Shown piece after piece: positions 33,300 through 46,534 of a DNA stretch of 64,000 nucleotides. How positions within the stretch are numbered: position 1 is the first letter of the stretch; the number at the start of each line of letters is the position of its first letter. The notes under the pieces are model-generated. The model saw nothing but the letters and a program-made list of their open reading frames with translations, did not search any database and was not told where the DNA came from. Made by a program: the position numbers and the translations under genes. Source of the DNA: Gorsachius magnificus (taxonomy: Eukaryota > Chordata > Aves > Pelecaniformes > Ardeidae); the NCBI GenBank assembly GCA_034008185.1, contig CM067081.1, positions 108,447,265 to 108,511,264 of the forward strand, given 5' to 3'.

Positions 33300-34983
33300 A
33301 TCATAGAATCATTTAGGTTGGAAAATACCTTTAAGATCAAGTTCAACTGTAAATCTAACACTGCCAAGTCCACCACTAAACCATGTCCCTAAGTACCACA
33401 TCTACCCATCTTTTAAATACCTCCAGCAATAGGGACTCAACCACTTCCCTGGGTAGCCAGTTCCAATGCTCGATAACACTTTCAGTGAAGAATTTTTTCC
33501 AAATATCTAAACTAAACCTCCCCTGGTGCAACTTAAGTCTATTTCCTCTTGTTCTATCACTTATTGTTTGGAAAAAGAGACTGACACCTCACTACAACCT
33601 CCTTTCAAGTACCTGTAGAAAGGTATAAGATCTCCCCTCAGCCTCCTTTTCTCCAGTCCAAACAGACCCAGTTCCCTCCTCCATTACTCATAAGACTTGC
33701 TCTCTGGACCCTTCTTTGGATGTGCTTTAGATATCAGCTGCTCCGCATAAGACTTGTGCTCCACACCCTTTACCAGCTTCCTTGCCCTTCTCTGGACACA
33801 CTCCAGCACCTCAGTATCTTTCTTATAGTGAGGGACGAAAAAATGAACAGTGTGTGAGGGGCAGCCTCACCAGATCCAAGCACAGGGGGAAGATCACTTC
33901 CCTAGTCCTGCTGGTCACACTGTTCCTGATACAAGCCAGGATGCTATTAGCCCTGTTGGCCACCTGGTCACCCTGTTGGCTCATATCCAGGGGGATGTCA
34001 TAGGGTACTCCCAGGTCTTTTTCTGCTGGGCAGATTTCCAGTCATTCTTCCCGAAGCCTGTAGCATTGCATGGGGTTGTTGTGACACAAGTGAAGGACCC
34101 GGCACTTGGCCTTGCTAAACCCCATACAATTGACCTCGGCCCATCAATCCAGCCTGTCTAGATCTCTCTATAGAGCCCTCCTCCCCTCGAGCAGATCAAC
34201 ACTCACATCCAATTTGATGTCATCTACAAACTAGCTGAGGGTACACTCAACCCCCTTGTCCAGATCATTGATAAAGATATTAAACAGAACTGGCCCCTGT
34301 ACTGAGCCCTGGAGAACACCACTTGTGACTGGCCGCCAACTGGATTTAACTCCATTCACCACTACCCTCTGGGCTCAGCCATCCAGATAGTTTTTTTCCT
34401 TTGGGCATCTAGCCTCTCCAGTGTGGGATCCTCCATGGGCAACAGGTAGATATCTGCTCCACTGTGGACCATCATGGGCTTCAGGGGGACAGCCTGCCTC
34501 ACCATGGTCCTCACCAGGGGCTGCAGGGGAATCTCTGCTCTGGCACCTGGAGAACCTCTTGCCCCTCCTTCTTCACTGACCTTAGTGTCTGCAGGGCTTT
34601 TTTCTCTCACATCATCTCTCTTCTCTCTCTGACTATTCTGCAGCAGGTTTTTTCCACCTTAAATGTTATCCCAGAGGCACTACCACCATCACTGATTGGC
34701 TTGGCCTTGGCCAGCAGCAGACATAGGGAAAGCTTCTAGCAGCTTCTCACAGAAACGACCCCTGTAGCCCCCCCACTACCAAAACCTTGCCACACAAACC
34801 CAATACACCAGCAAAGAATACACCCATCCAAACCATGAGCAGCCAGTTTCTCCAGGAGAATGCAGTGGGAAATGATGTCAAAGGCTTTACTAGTGTCTAG
34901 GCAGACAACACGCACAGCCTTTTCCTTGTCCACTAAGTGGGTCACCTTGTCATAGAAGGAGATCAGGTTAGTAAAATTATATC
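33300..34983 (-). mobile_element. CR1 LINE, minus strand, nested inside the plus-strand CR1
   Basis: Read on the minus strand, its 3' end lies at 33300 (atcatagaatcatttaggttgg on plus). The body extends rightward through the RT C-terminus (33450-34200), the motif C/B region (about 34210-34340) and 'ccatccag' at 34380. It is interrupted by an LTR fragment (34398-34807) and resumes at ccagcaaagaatacacccat with the motif A region (aaatgatgtcaaaggcttta at 34872), ending near 34972. Eleven bases (34973-34983) between the last CR1 match and the target duplication look untemplated. Its family differs from the outer copy (3' UTR 'aatacctttaagatcaag' type). The flanking 7-bp AATTAGA marks it as a separate insertion event. 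Confidence 0.92.
34398..34807 (-). mobile_element. ERV LTR fragment inserted in the nested CR1, minus orientation
   Basis: Collinear with the last ~410 bp (46750-47159) of the large minus-oriented LTR downstream: shared phrases include gatatctgctccac, gacagcctgcctcaccatgg, aggggaatctctgctctgg and ctgattggcttggccttggc, ending at the same caataca. Roughly 85-90% similar by eye. It is the 5' part of the LTR in sense; the sense 3' part (about 680 bp in the other copy) is missing. CR1 sequence is continuous across the insert apart from a T-run (34391-34397) at the left edge, and no target duplication is seen. Confidence 0.85.
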
Positions 34984-34990
34984 AATTAGA
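34984..34990 (+). repeat. Target-site duplication, right copy (AATTAGA)
   Basis: Exact match to 33293-33299; the outer CR1 resumes here. Confidence 0.8.
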
Positions 34991-35945
34991 GTTGGTCACA
35001 TCCGGCAGCCAGTGGTTAATGGCTCTATGTCCAGATGGAGATCAGTGACAAGTGACCCTCAGGGGTTCATATTGGGACTAGTATTATTTAATATCTTCAT
35101 CAGTGACATAGGAAGTGGAATCGAGCACACTCTGAGCAAGGCTCGAGGTGACACTAAGCTGAGTGGTGTGGTTGAAATGCCTGAGGGATGGGATGTCATC
35201 CAGATGGACCTGGACAAGCTCGAGAAGTGGGCCCCTGTGAACCCTATGAGGCTCAACAAGACCAAGTGCAAGGTACTGCCCCTGGGTCGGGGCAACCCCT
35301 GGTATCGTTACAGGCTGGAGGATGAATAGACTGAGAGCAGCCCTGAAGAGAAGGACTTGGGGGTACTGGTGCATGAAAAGCTGGACATGAGCCAGCAATG
35401 TATTCTCACAGCCCAGAAAGCCAACTGTATCCTGGGCTGAATAAAAAAATTGTGGTCAGCAAATTGAGGGATGTGATTCTCCCCCTCTGTTCCACTCTGT
35501 TGAGACCCCACCTGGAGTACTGCATCCAGTGCTGGAGTACTCAGTACAGGAAAGATATGGACCTGTTGGAGTGGGTCCAGAGGAGGGTCACAAAAATGAT
35601 CAAATGGATGGAACACCTCTCCTATGAGAAAGGCTGAGAGAGTTGGGGTTGTTCAGCCTGGAGAAGAGAAGCCTCTGGTGACACATTACTGCAGCGTTTC
35701 AGTATTTAAAGGGGGCTTATAAGAAAGATGTGGACAAAGTTTTTAGTAGGGTCTGTTGTGATAGGACAAGGGGTAGTGGTTTTAAACTAAAACAGGATAG
35801 ATTCTGACTAGATATAAGGAAGAATTTTTTTACAATTAGGTTGGTGAAACACTGGAACAGGTTGCCCAGAGAGGTGGTAGATGCCCCATCCCTGGAAACA
35901 TTCAAGGTCAGGTTGGATGGGACTCTGAGCAACCTGATCCAGTTG
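34991..35945 (+). pseudogene. CR1 RT C-terminal half with destroyed motif C
   Basis: Continues the reverse transcriptase of the outer CR1: VNGSMSRWRSV, motif B as SDPQGFILGLVLFNIFISDI, then motif C. In other copies motif C reads F/S-ADDTK; here it is KARGDTKLSG, so the first catalytic Asp pair is lost. Blocks such as MDLDKLEKWAPVNPMRLNK and KCKVLPLGRGNPW follow. Stops include TAG at 35327-35329 and TGA near 35437. The C-terminal block ([10 protein letters not shown] equivalent) is legible at about 35845-35890. Clearly dead. Confidence 0.88.
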
Positions 35946-36018
35946 AAGATCACTGCAGGGGGATTGGACTAGATGACCTTTAACGGTCCCTTCCAACCTA
36001 AACTATTCTATGATTCTA
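34991..36018 (+). mobile_element. Old CR1 LINE, plus strand, 3' part (continuation of 31775-33299)
   Basis: Resumes exactly where the first part stopped in the CR1 consensus order: gttggtcacatccggcagcc, then the VNGSMSRW block. It runs to a normal CR1 3' end (ggattggactagatgacctt, then aactattctatgattcta at 36018). The 3' UTR is of the 'cactgcagggggattggact' type (lineage B). Confidence 0.93.
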
Positions 36019-39000
36019 GTAAAAGTGACCAATTCAGTGGCCAAGTGAAGCCAAAAGATAAGAATAACTATATTTAATGGTTATGATAGGTAACACAGTA
36101 AAATTGACTTTTTAGAGATTCACATAATCACTGAAAATCTCAGTTAATCAATGTGTCTGTGAGACACAAAACAAAGCCAGAAGTCTGAGTATTCCCAGTG
36201 AATTCTATTGTCCAATTGCAGTGTGGCACACAGTGAGAGACATTAAAAAATTAGAATTGTTTGACTGCAAGTCAAAAAAAGAGAAACTGAAAATCCATAG
36301 ACCACAGAGAAAGCACATAAAACCACATTCTGTCAACAACATAAGAGGTTAATTTGTGTGATGACTAACAAAGAAACAAAATACCTGGAGATGGAAAGTA
36401 TTAACTATCTCATTTAAAAATTGTAATGAAATAACTTAGATAAACCAACAAAGACCTCCAAAACCCTTCTATTACATATATTTTTTGATGTGTTCAAGAC
36501 CAGACAGAAATGCTACACTGAGGACAAAAGAAAGATCAAGGAAAATTCTAGCAGAGCAAAATACTACTTAAAAAAGAAGAAAAAACCCAAATAATTAAAG
36601 GTTTGTCTTCAACCTGGTCTACCTACCTAACTACAAAACTCAAATCAATAAACCAATAACTTCCCAAAACTTTCAGCAAAGCAAGAAAATATTGTAAAGG
36701 CAACAGACCATTACGCTTATGTCTACTGAGGAATTCTCTGGAATTCACAGCCTTCCACACCAAGTTCTTTTAGAATTGTTAAGCCCTACACTTATGGTGA
36801 CACTAAGAAAAGTGTCTGCTGGAACATGAAGGAAGAATATCTACCAAGGCTTTTATCTTGTTAAAAAAATAAATTGAACACCTGAGTATTAAAATGTTAA
36901 TTTTATGACCAAGGGCATCAACTTATTCTATAACCTCTGACTGAAAAGTCAATTAAATCACAAAGAGCATTGGCCAAATAATAACTAATAAAAAGAATGT
37001 AGTGACAGTGGCTGAAAAAAAGATATATTTAAAGCAAGCATCCTACTTTTATAAATAAAGTGTAGTATATGAAAGAAACAGTGGATAATTTAATGAGAAA
37101 AATCTTAACCTACTTAATAATTATATTTTCGGAAATGATGAATGTCTGTGGATTAGCTAAAGAAACTAACGATTAAATATTTTCCCTAGTGTAAAGAACT
37201 ACAAAACGGTTGCTCTGGGCAGTAAAAGTGATTGCACATTAGAGAAATTCCAAGTACTGCCTTGCTCTAATTTTTTTATTAAAATCACCAACTTTTCAGG
37301 GAGAATTTGTAACAAGGTAAGTTTATTGTAATTAGTGTTTGAAAGACAGAAAATTCTAAAGAGAAGAATGGAAAGAAATATTTTGATAGTATTTTGTAAA
37401 ATATTCAGAAAGCTCAACTTAAAATCCAATTAATTTAATGCTCAGTTAGATTTCTTTTTTTAAAATGCAGAAACGTATATTTTATTTACCAAAATACAGC
37501 TGCTAAATATTAAAACAAATCCATGCAAGTCAATAAAGCTAAAGTGAATTTCACAGGTAAGGGATTCCCTCTTTCTACAGAACAAAGAAACATATTCTGC
37601 AGTAAATTAGAGAAGACAAGAGGTCAAAATTATGCCAATTTATTGTGGAAAAAAATTGGCACAGTAACAGAGGAGTAAGTCATGTCTTCTCCCACAAAAA
37701 TTTACTAGCAGCTTCTAAGAGAAGAGAGTGGCCTATATCCAGCATACCTTTTGTCACATAGAAAAGTGTGATTTTTGCCCCTCACTCAGTAATTTTAGAA
37801 TTACTCCATTTAACTCATGAGGTTTGAGATAAGCTTGAAAGATATTTGATGGAAATGATCTGTCTTTTCTTCTTGCATTTGCCTTAAAATCCTGTCTCCA
37901 AACACCTATCTCAGAGTTTCCATCTCTGAGTAAAACTCTGGTTAGGCTACTGTAGGAAAACAAGTACAGCATTACTAGACACTGAAACATATACAAACTT
38001 ACTTTTCCAGGCTAAAAAAAATCCACCTTTCCACAGGAGTAAGCATCAATGATGAGATACAAGGCATTTATAGAGAACAGAGCAATCAGTGGCTTAACAA
38101 CAATTTGGGGAAGGAGGAGAAGACTATGATGTATTATCTTTCTTCTTGGAAAGTTTATCAATTAATTCCCTAGTCCCTGAAAATAATTTCAGTTTACAAA
38201 AAAAAAAAAATAAGTTCTTAAATATTTTCATTTGTCGTTTCCACTGAAAAGAAACATACTCCAGTCAATGTAGCTCCTGCTGAAAATTCTCATGATTTTT
38301 TTGTCTGGAAAGAAAACAAAAACCCTTAGGAACATACCATGAAAAGAACTGCTTAAGATCTTTTGCCCACCCTACACCTGACCTGCACTCCATCTTGGAA
38401 GTCTAATGTTGTTACAAACACCCAGGTTTGGCATCCTTCTTGGAAGACAATTTGAGCTTCAGCTTAATGGTTTCATTCAGAGATGAGCCTTTAGGAATCA
38501 TGGTTTATAAAGCTTATTTACTTTTTTAATCAATTTTACTTTTTTGGTTTAAATTAATTTTTCCTTTTTAAAACTGGTTTTTTAAAATGTGAAATACTTT
38601 AGCAAAAAAATAAAAAGTTGATTTCCAGCACATGTAAATATCTATATCTTGTCTGTTTCAGGCTTAGAAAACAGTACTTCAAACAATAAAACCAAATTCA
38701 CAGCTGTCAGAAAAGGAGAATTCTGAATAGATTTCCAGAACCAGTAGCAGATCTATCTAGCCTTACACCTGAGCTACAGAACTTATTTTAAAAAAAGACA
38801 ACACAATAATTTAGAGTTTTGTCTTTTGTCTAAAATATTCTGTATATAATTCTCACTAAACTTGATATGGAAATGAAATGGCACATCTTTGTATATTCAT
38901 TTTTAAAACTACTTTTTGCTTTATTTTCTTAGGCTATTTTAGACTCAAAAATATTACAAGCAGATGTAACAGCCAATATTAAAACTTTTCATTTACTGTG

Positions 39001-40289
39001 TTAAGTTTAAATCTAAGTATAAAAAGTAGAAGAAAATATTACTTACTCCTTCCAAAGTTTCACATTTTTCAACAGTGCCATTTGTCACATACCCCTAATG
39101 TCTTATAACATTTTCTATAATGATGTGATTTAAAATACAAACTTTTAATGACATAGGTGTACATTCAGCTAAGAAAGATGAACATAGGTGGACCTTTCTA
39201 CAAGAAGATTAGAAAAGAGGGAACACTGCTAAAACAAGTTTATTACACATACTAAAACTTCTTCCTCCAAAAGCAAACAAAACATTCCACACATATGTGC
39301 CAAAACTGTCTTGTCTTGTCTTTTATACAAGTAATTTATACCACTGACTAACTAAATTGAGAAAAAAAATTATTTTGGGATGCTTAATAGCATTCAACCA
39401 TAATTTCATGGTATAACATGAGACTCAGCTATCTGAAGGGTAGAATATCTTACATTCGCAACTAAAAAGGAGAAAAAAGGGGTGAGCATGGGGATGGAGA
39501 AGTATAAGAAGAAAAGGATTCTTGAATAGAGCTTTCTATTACAGCTGCATTCTTCTATCTGTGATAAAAATACATAAAAGGAGGACAAAAAGCAATACTT
39601 ACGGATTGGACCATCTATTATTTGTCCCATTTAAGGAAAAACCATTATGCAGCATGATTGCACAGAGGAGTGCTGAGCTGGTATTCTGTGAAATGTGAGT
39701 GAATAGTTCACTCAGAAGTGAAATCTTCTCCAAAGGGAAATTTAATACCTTCCATTTGTCATGATTTGCTGTTTTGTATAGGCAAAAAAGGCATGCTTAT
39801 TACATGTTTTTTTTCTAAGCTGTTAGACCAGCTGTTAGATCAGTTTTACCCTGACTAAATCTGTATTTACTGCAGTGCTGGGTTCCTTTTGAATTTGCCG
39901 ATTCAGAAGGGAGGATGATTGAGCCATGTGGAGCAATTACAGTAGCAGCTCTGAGCATTCATGTCATGATCTATGATGCATGATGAACATGTTTTTAAAC
40001 TTGTTTTAAATACATCTATGCTCAGTTGAGATTTTTCACATGAGTACAGAGCTGAGTTTGGAGTAATACCTGAAGTGCTTGCATTAATCCAGTAACCTGA
40101 GACAAGCTCTGATGTGTGTTGCAAAGGAAATTCTCTTTGCCATAGAGAAACTTTTCAAGGAGGATCCCCTGCTGAGAAGTCTCAGAACATGTTTGGATAT
40201 TTATCTGTAGTTACTTATCATGGTTATATCAACTAGGTAAAAGAAATTCCAAGCCCTTGCACTAAAGAAAAACAAAACATCCAGTTTAA
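36019..40289. other. AT-rich DNA, nothing recognised
   Basis: About 4.3 kb of low-GC DNA with A/T runs (for example an A-run at about 38199-38210). No transposon or exon recognised. Confidence 0.5.
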
Positions 40290-41238
40290 GATGCAAAGCA
40301 TGCCTTACCAGTCTGATGGTTTTCTATGATGGGATTAATGACTTTGTATAGGAAGACAGAGAACAGTGAATGCTGTTTACAGAAGCAAAACCTTAGTGCT
40401 GGCTCCTATAGAACCATTGTAATCCAAATGGACAGAGTAGGTGGACAATATATGAATTAACCTGGACTGTCAGACTCAAAGAGTTGTAGTCAGCAGTAAA
40501 AAAACCTCAACTGGCAGCCAGTTGCTAGAGATGTCTAGAGTATGTTCTCTAGCTGACAGTACCAAACTGGGGCATACAAGGGCAGGGCTGTTACACTTTG
40601 GGGCCTTTCCATAATGAAGAAATGGGTTGACAGGAAGGACCCCATGAAGTTCAGTGAAGTAAGGCAATGTTAAATCTTGCATCTGTAGTGGAATAACACC
40701 ATGAAACCATACAGGCTGTGTGTCAGCTGGATAGAAGGAAGCTTTGCAGAAGGCCTGGGGTCCTAGTGGACAAGCTGAACGTAAGTCAGCAGCATGCTTC
40801 TGTGTGAAGGAAGGCCAATGGTGTACTGAACTAATGCTGCTAATGCTAGCACAAGTGTAGCCACCTGGTCTACAGAAATTATTCTTCCTCCCTATTCAGT
40901 CCTTGTGAAGCCATGTCTGCAGTAGTGCCTCCACTTCTGGGCTCTTCAATACATGATAGACATGTACATACTGGAACAAGTTCAGTGGTCAGGAACTGGA
41001 TCACATGATGTATGGGGAGAGGCTCAGAGAATTTATTTTTTTCAGCCTTAAGACAAGATGGCTCTGGAGAGATATTGCTGTTTATAGAGGTTGTTGAATT
41101 TCCATCCTTGGCAATATTCAAAACTTTCCTAGACACAGCCCTGAGCAACTTTCACTAATTAACCTCTCAGCAGGAGGCTGGAACAGGAGGATCTCTGGAA
41201 AGGAGGTCTCTTCCAACTTTCATGACACTGATTCTGTG
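40290..41238 (+). mobile_element. Decayed CR1 LINE, plus strand
   Basis: An eroded CR1 with collinear landmarks. These are ccttaccagtctgatggttt (the 'CLTNL..FYD' region), agctgacagtaccaaactgg (motif C region), tgaagttcagtgaagtaagg, ccatacaggctgtgtgtcag, gtagtgcctccacttctggg, atgtatggggagaggctcag, agccctgagcaactttcact and a degraded tail (cttccaactttcatgacact ... attctgtg). Many indels and stops; no coding potential is left. It is clearly older than the copies at 9, 30, 54, 59 and 61 kb. Confidence 0.8.
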
Positions 41239-43882
41239 TTAAAAGAGCAAATCAACACTTCCAGGAAGCAAACTGTGCACAGTGTGGTTTCAGGATTTCA
41301 GTGAAGTTAAACCAAACAAATTTGCCTGGGAAATTGCTGGTAAGCAATAGAAAAATGCCTAGCCCTGTTGGGATGGCACCAAGAGTGTCATTACTCATTA
41401 GTGAAAGCAATCTCAACAATAATAAACTTTTATAGGTATTCATGGTGGAGTATGAAAAGCAAATTCAAGCAAAAAGAAGCTAAAAAGGTAAAATAAGAGA
41501 GAAGAATTTTACAAGAAGCTTAAAGTACTTGTGATAATTGTCACAAGTTACCCTAAGAAAAAAAATAAGTTAAAAAAAAAAGAAAAAGAAATCACATAAT
41601 CTTATTCATAGATTCCTGTAACTTGTTTCTAATGATTCTAAGAAGCAATCTGCAATTAAGCAGATGCAATAAGTTTTTGTTTAGTTGGTTTGTTTGTTTT
41701 TTGTTTTCCTATGTAGTAGTAAGAAGATATGGAAACACATACAGGCCTTTAAATTTGCCAATAAAATGGTTATTCTCCCCTCAGTCACATTCATAACACA
41801 AGTCAAATCTGCCAGCACTTTAGGAGCATCTTTTGGGCTGTACAGGTTTACAGTAACATTTTAGATAGATGCAGCTGTCACAAGATCTGTAATTTTAAAC
41901 CAGAATAATTCTTTCTTTCTTCCAGCATCTTAGTTCTCTTGCCTCCTTTCCTGCAGTGAGAATTGTCTTGCTTTGTTCTGTATTACTTCAGTTCTAAACT
42001 CAACATAGCATTCACTATTTCTCCAAGAACAGTCTTCTAGCTAAAAAGCTTGGAGCTTAACATGTCAGTGGCCCAATTGGCACCAAAAACATATATGTTG
42101 AAACATTCATATTTATGTCACTTGACAACTTTGTCTTCCAACTGGGATATTCAGCTGTCATACAAGTTTTGAATAATCTTACACTTGGGAATGTTTTCCA
42201 GTAAATCAAAGTCCAATGAAATGAGCATGTCAGAGGCTCAAAAATGTCCAAAAATCATCTTTTTGGGAAAGTACTCTTCATCCATACATAGAACCTGGGT
42301 ATTTTGCTACTTTTTAAAAGCTGGGTGGTTTTGGCAGGATGGGTGTTGGGGGTGCAGGGGAGGCTGGGGTTGGGGTTTTTTTTGAGAATGGACAGTGGCA
42401 GCACTATTTCTCATTGCCAAAGGGTTCAAGATAGGACATCATACAACATGTAGAAATGAACTAAAACGAGTGCAGAAATGATGCTGAAAAACATTGTTCA
42501 GAACAATTCACTGCTGAGAAAAGCTACCAAGAAAAAACATTTGGGGCAGACAGTAAACACTTTCAGCTCCTATTCACTTACTATTGTTATGAGATCATAT
42601 ATATTAAAAAGTAATTCCTGCAAGCAGAAATTAATAGAAGTTGCTATTTTTTTAAAATGTAACATCCCATTATTATCCTGGTGGCCTCATAAGGTTTTAT
42701 CTTTATACACTTGGGTTGAAACTTTAGACATAAGCTGAGCAAGGAATGAATAAAATAAATTGAAGAATTTATTTTTGAATATAGCAAAAATTGGTCAAAG
42801 TAATTTTTAAGGACATTAACAGGCTGGCTCTGAGTTTGAAAAAAAATAAATGTCTTCAGAAAGGTTATAATGAGACATCAGAAGGAGTTGCCTGTGCTTT
42901 CTTGCTCATTGTATACTCCTTCAAACCTTACTATACTGAAACTTTAACTGGATTAATATTACATTTTAAAAAAAAAATAATGCAGAAACCAAATTAAACA
43001 GTCCCTTCACCTCCAATCTTAACTGTCCACTTGCTTCAATTATAGAGCCATAGCATTTTCCTGTCATTTTAGAAGGGGCCATTTGTCTGCTACTCCAAAA
43101 AAGGAATAAATGCTACTCTATGTGATGACACTAATTAAACTGAAACAGAGATGAGAACAATCACTGAGACCTCATTTGCCTTAAAGCCCAAATATATCAC
43201 CTTTCATAAAACAGGTTTCCCAACCTAAGGAGCAAAGATCCATAGCCTTGATCTCCCGCATTGCCACTGAAATGGCTAATAGCTACTTTTTAATGCAAAT
43301 TCATTTTCTTACAAACCCAATTTAAGTGTCATTCAATTTTCTTATCTGTGGCCATATGCTTAAAAAGTAATTACTCTGCTAGCATTTTTAATTAAAATGA
43401 GGTTATCTATGGTTCTAGATGCATTAAGTACACCATTGATCTCAGATACCAAGTGAAATTTCGACAGATGAGTCATGTCATGCGTTTTCCTGTTTTACAA
43501 GTTGCATTATGACTGGTACTATGAAAGACAGGTGGAATAGGCATCCATCAAATTCTGTCATAACTAACTGTCAGATATAGAAAAGTATGCTTGTTTCTTT
43601 TTTTTTTTTTCTAACAAATAACATCTGTAGTACTCAACAAGATCAGTAAGTTGTAAGCTGATGTCTGAAGTTAAACTTTTCCCTTGTCTACAAGTTTCAA
43701 CCTTCCTGACAGCTGTACGTTCACACAGGCCATGTGTGCCCAGTATAGAAAGTATGTGATAAGTCAAAATTCTAAAAAAACTTCAAATTTTACATTCATC
43801 AATCACTATTTCAGTCAGCATTTCAGCCTGAGTTCATTAACTCTGACCCTTGATTATACCAAAGCTGGTTTGGCTTCTTGAC

Positions 43883-43902
43883 TAATAAATAAATAAATAA
43901 AA
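43883..43902 (+). repeat. (AAAT)n microsatellite
   Basis: taataaataaataaataaaa in AT-rich DNA. Confidence 0.8.
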
Positions 43903-45200
43903 GCCACAATAATAAAATTTCTAATGCAAGGTATTGATCATCATCATTCTCTCTTAATCAAACTACAGCTGTTACAATTAACATTTATGTATTTTCTATT
44001 AACTTGACAGTCTTAATCCTGTATTTTCTAAAGACTGCTTATATCTAGTGCTTAGATCTGTAGCTATAAGGAGATCAATACCCAGTACTGTATTTTTCAA
44101 GAAACTGGTGTATGACGTGCTTGACCCAGGATCAGGGATGGCAAGCATCATTTTGCAGCTGCTAAATAATCATCTGCAAAAAGATGCATCTACGCTGTGC
44201 ATTCAGTGTCACAAGAACTAGAAAATAATGTCATGATATTAATTTATGGAATTTTTCTTAAAAACAATGAAGAAAAATAAGTAACTTCACAGATATTATA
44301 AGTGTTGGTAATGTAAATCATATTGTAAGTCAAAATATTATCAAACACTGTCCCCAAAATGTTAAAAATATTTTCTTATGACTAGGAGAATAAAAAGAAA
44401 AATCAATATAATTTTATTAATTTAATTAATAGTGATAGACTCTTATTACCAAAAATTAATCTAGATGTAGACATCACATTATGTTTTTGCTGTATTCAAG
44501 AAGCTTCATAAGTAAAAAAAAATAAATTACTGCTGTCATTTTGAATGATACGTTTAGCTGTCTTCAAATAGGTACTGCAGTTAAAATTGAAGCTTACATC
44601 AGTTAAAACAGCTGCCAGCATATATTACACTAGCTGACAACACAGGTTTTCTAATCTTTAGAATCTCACATCTTCATCTTTGTTAGTAATAATGTGTATT
44701 TTATAAAATTTTATGTTTAATGATACTTTCATCACATATTCTGCGAATGTGGCAATATCTTAAATAGAGTCTCCAGTGGATAAAGTAAATGTACTTTGGC
44801 TTTATGACCATGAAGTGCAGCAGTCTGCTATGACAACAATTTTCTTCCCTCCAAATGATCCAAGACAATGTCCTCACAGTAGAGGATAAACTCTGCAAAA
44901 ATCAATGTTAGTCTTCTGGCTTGTTCTTACATGGTTTGGATGAATGCAGCACTTCTAGTATGAGCATGGACAGTCACAAGTTCATACTTTTGTGATTTGG
45001 TATTTTCTGTTTTGTTGCTGTTTCAGTTTCTTGCTCCAGTCTAAGGAGGCAATTAGTTCCTCTGCATGTGAACAGTGATTCTGTGCATAACCATCATACC
45101 TAGTTTGTATGGACCCCCAGCACAGCCTCTCTGAATGGAGAGTAGATGCAAACTAACAGAATTAAAACGAATGAACTGGCATGTATTATTACAGGCTGAA

Positions 45201-45243
45201 GTTTGGTTTTTGGTTGGTTGGTTGGTATTGGTTTGGTTTTTTT
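45201..45243 (+). repeat. (TTGG)n / GTTT low-complexity tract
   Basis: gtttggtttttggttggttg followed by more ggt/ttt units ending in a T7 run. Confidence 0.8.
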
Positions 45244-46255
45244 AACATGTGACTAGATGCAAAAGTTACATTGCTACAATGTTGTATGAAGTCCAAAAGA
45301 GAAAATTTACTAGTAATATTTATGCTAACTTTCAAGGCATCTAAAAGTCTTTGAAAAAAAAACCCTTAAATCAGGACCAGCTTTGATGCATAACTTTCCA
45401 GAAGTTTTCCATCTTTTACTGTGTTGAGGTACATTAATTTCATTTCCAAATTCCCATAGCTTTAAAAATATTTTATTAAAGCATCTCCAATTATATAGAT
45501 TCCTATATTTAGCCAGTGGTTTCACTCAGCTGCATTTTATTAATTTGGATTAACACCATGTGCGGAATTGGAATTCTGTATCTTAATATAACATCTCATA
45601 ATTGGAATTCTTGAGAACCACCAAGAAAAAAAAAGCTTTATCAAAATGAACATTTTCAAAATAGTAGCACAGATATGTTGAAAGACAAGATGCTATATAG
45701 CATTTTGCCCCACAAGATCATTTAAACTAGCAATGAAAGGAAATTTTCAGCATAGTTATGAGTTAGTAATTAGTTAATTGCACATAATATCTATATGTTA
45801 GCATATGAATGGCTTCTATACATTATTTTGATTTTAAGACACTTTTTTTTACTAAAAGATGAAAGAAAAACTCTTGAACAGTTAATAGGACTTAATAGTA
45901 TCTATATATGTGTAATCTGGCATATGTTCTCTCTCACAGAAGGGCTGAAATCTTTTTACTGAGAAAGTAAAATGCTATATTATATTCTGGGAAATAAAAG
46001 CAAATTTTTTTTCCTAGTTTATAAATTAACAAAGATGCTATACAAAGACGTATCAAGGACAAACTGCCACTGTGGTGGTTTGGCCCTGGCTGGATGCCAG
46101 GGGCCCACCAAAGCCGCTCTATCACTCCCCTCTAACTGGACAGAGGAGAGAAAAGTAAATCAAAAGGCTTGTGGGTCGAGATAAGGACAGGGAGAGATCA
46201 TTTTATCAGTTACCATCACAGGCAAAACAGACTCAACTTGAAAACCAAAAATAAA

Positions 46256-46261
46256 TTTATT
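46256..46261 (-). promoter_or_regulatory. LTR polyadenylation signal AATAAA
   Basis: Reverse complement of tttatt within aaaataaatttattatc; located about 185 bp before the LTR 3' end in sense. Confidence 0.5.
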
Positions 46262-46534
46262 ATCAATCAAAATCAGAGAAGGAGAGGAGAAAAGCTGCTA
46301 AATCTTAAAAACCTTCCCCCCACCCCTCCCTTCTTTCTGGGCTCAACTTCACTCCCAGTTTCTCTACCTACTCCCCCCAGCGGTGCGGGGGATGGGAATG
46401 GGGGTTGAGGTCAGTTCATCACACGTCGTCTCTGCGCTTCTTCTTCCTACGGAGAGGACTCTTCCCCTGCTCATGAGTGGGGTCCCTCTCACGGGAGACA
46501 GTCCTCCATGAACTTCTCCAACGTGAGTCCTTCC

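Larger units (their letters stand above)
41239..46070. other. AT-rich DNA, nothing recognised except simple repeats
   Basis: About 4.8 kb of low-GC DNA. It contains a G-rich stretch (about 42328-42377), an (AAAT)n tract (43883-43902) and a (TTGG)n-like tract (45201-45243). No transposon or convincing exon recognised. Confidence 0.5.
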
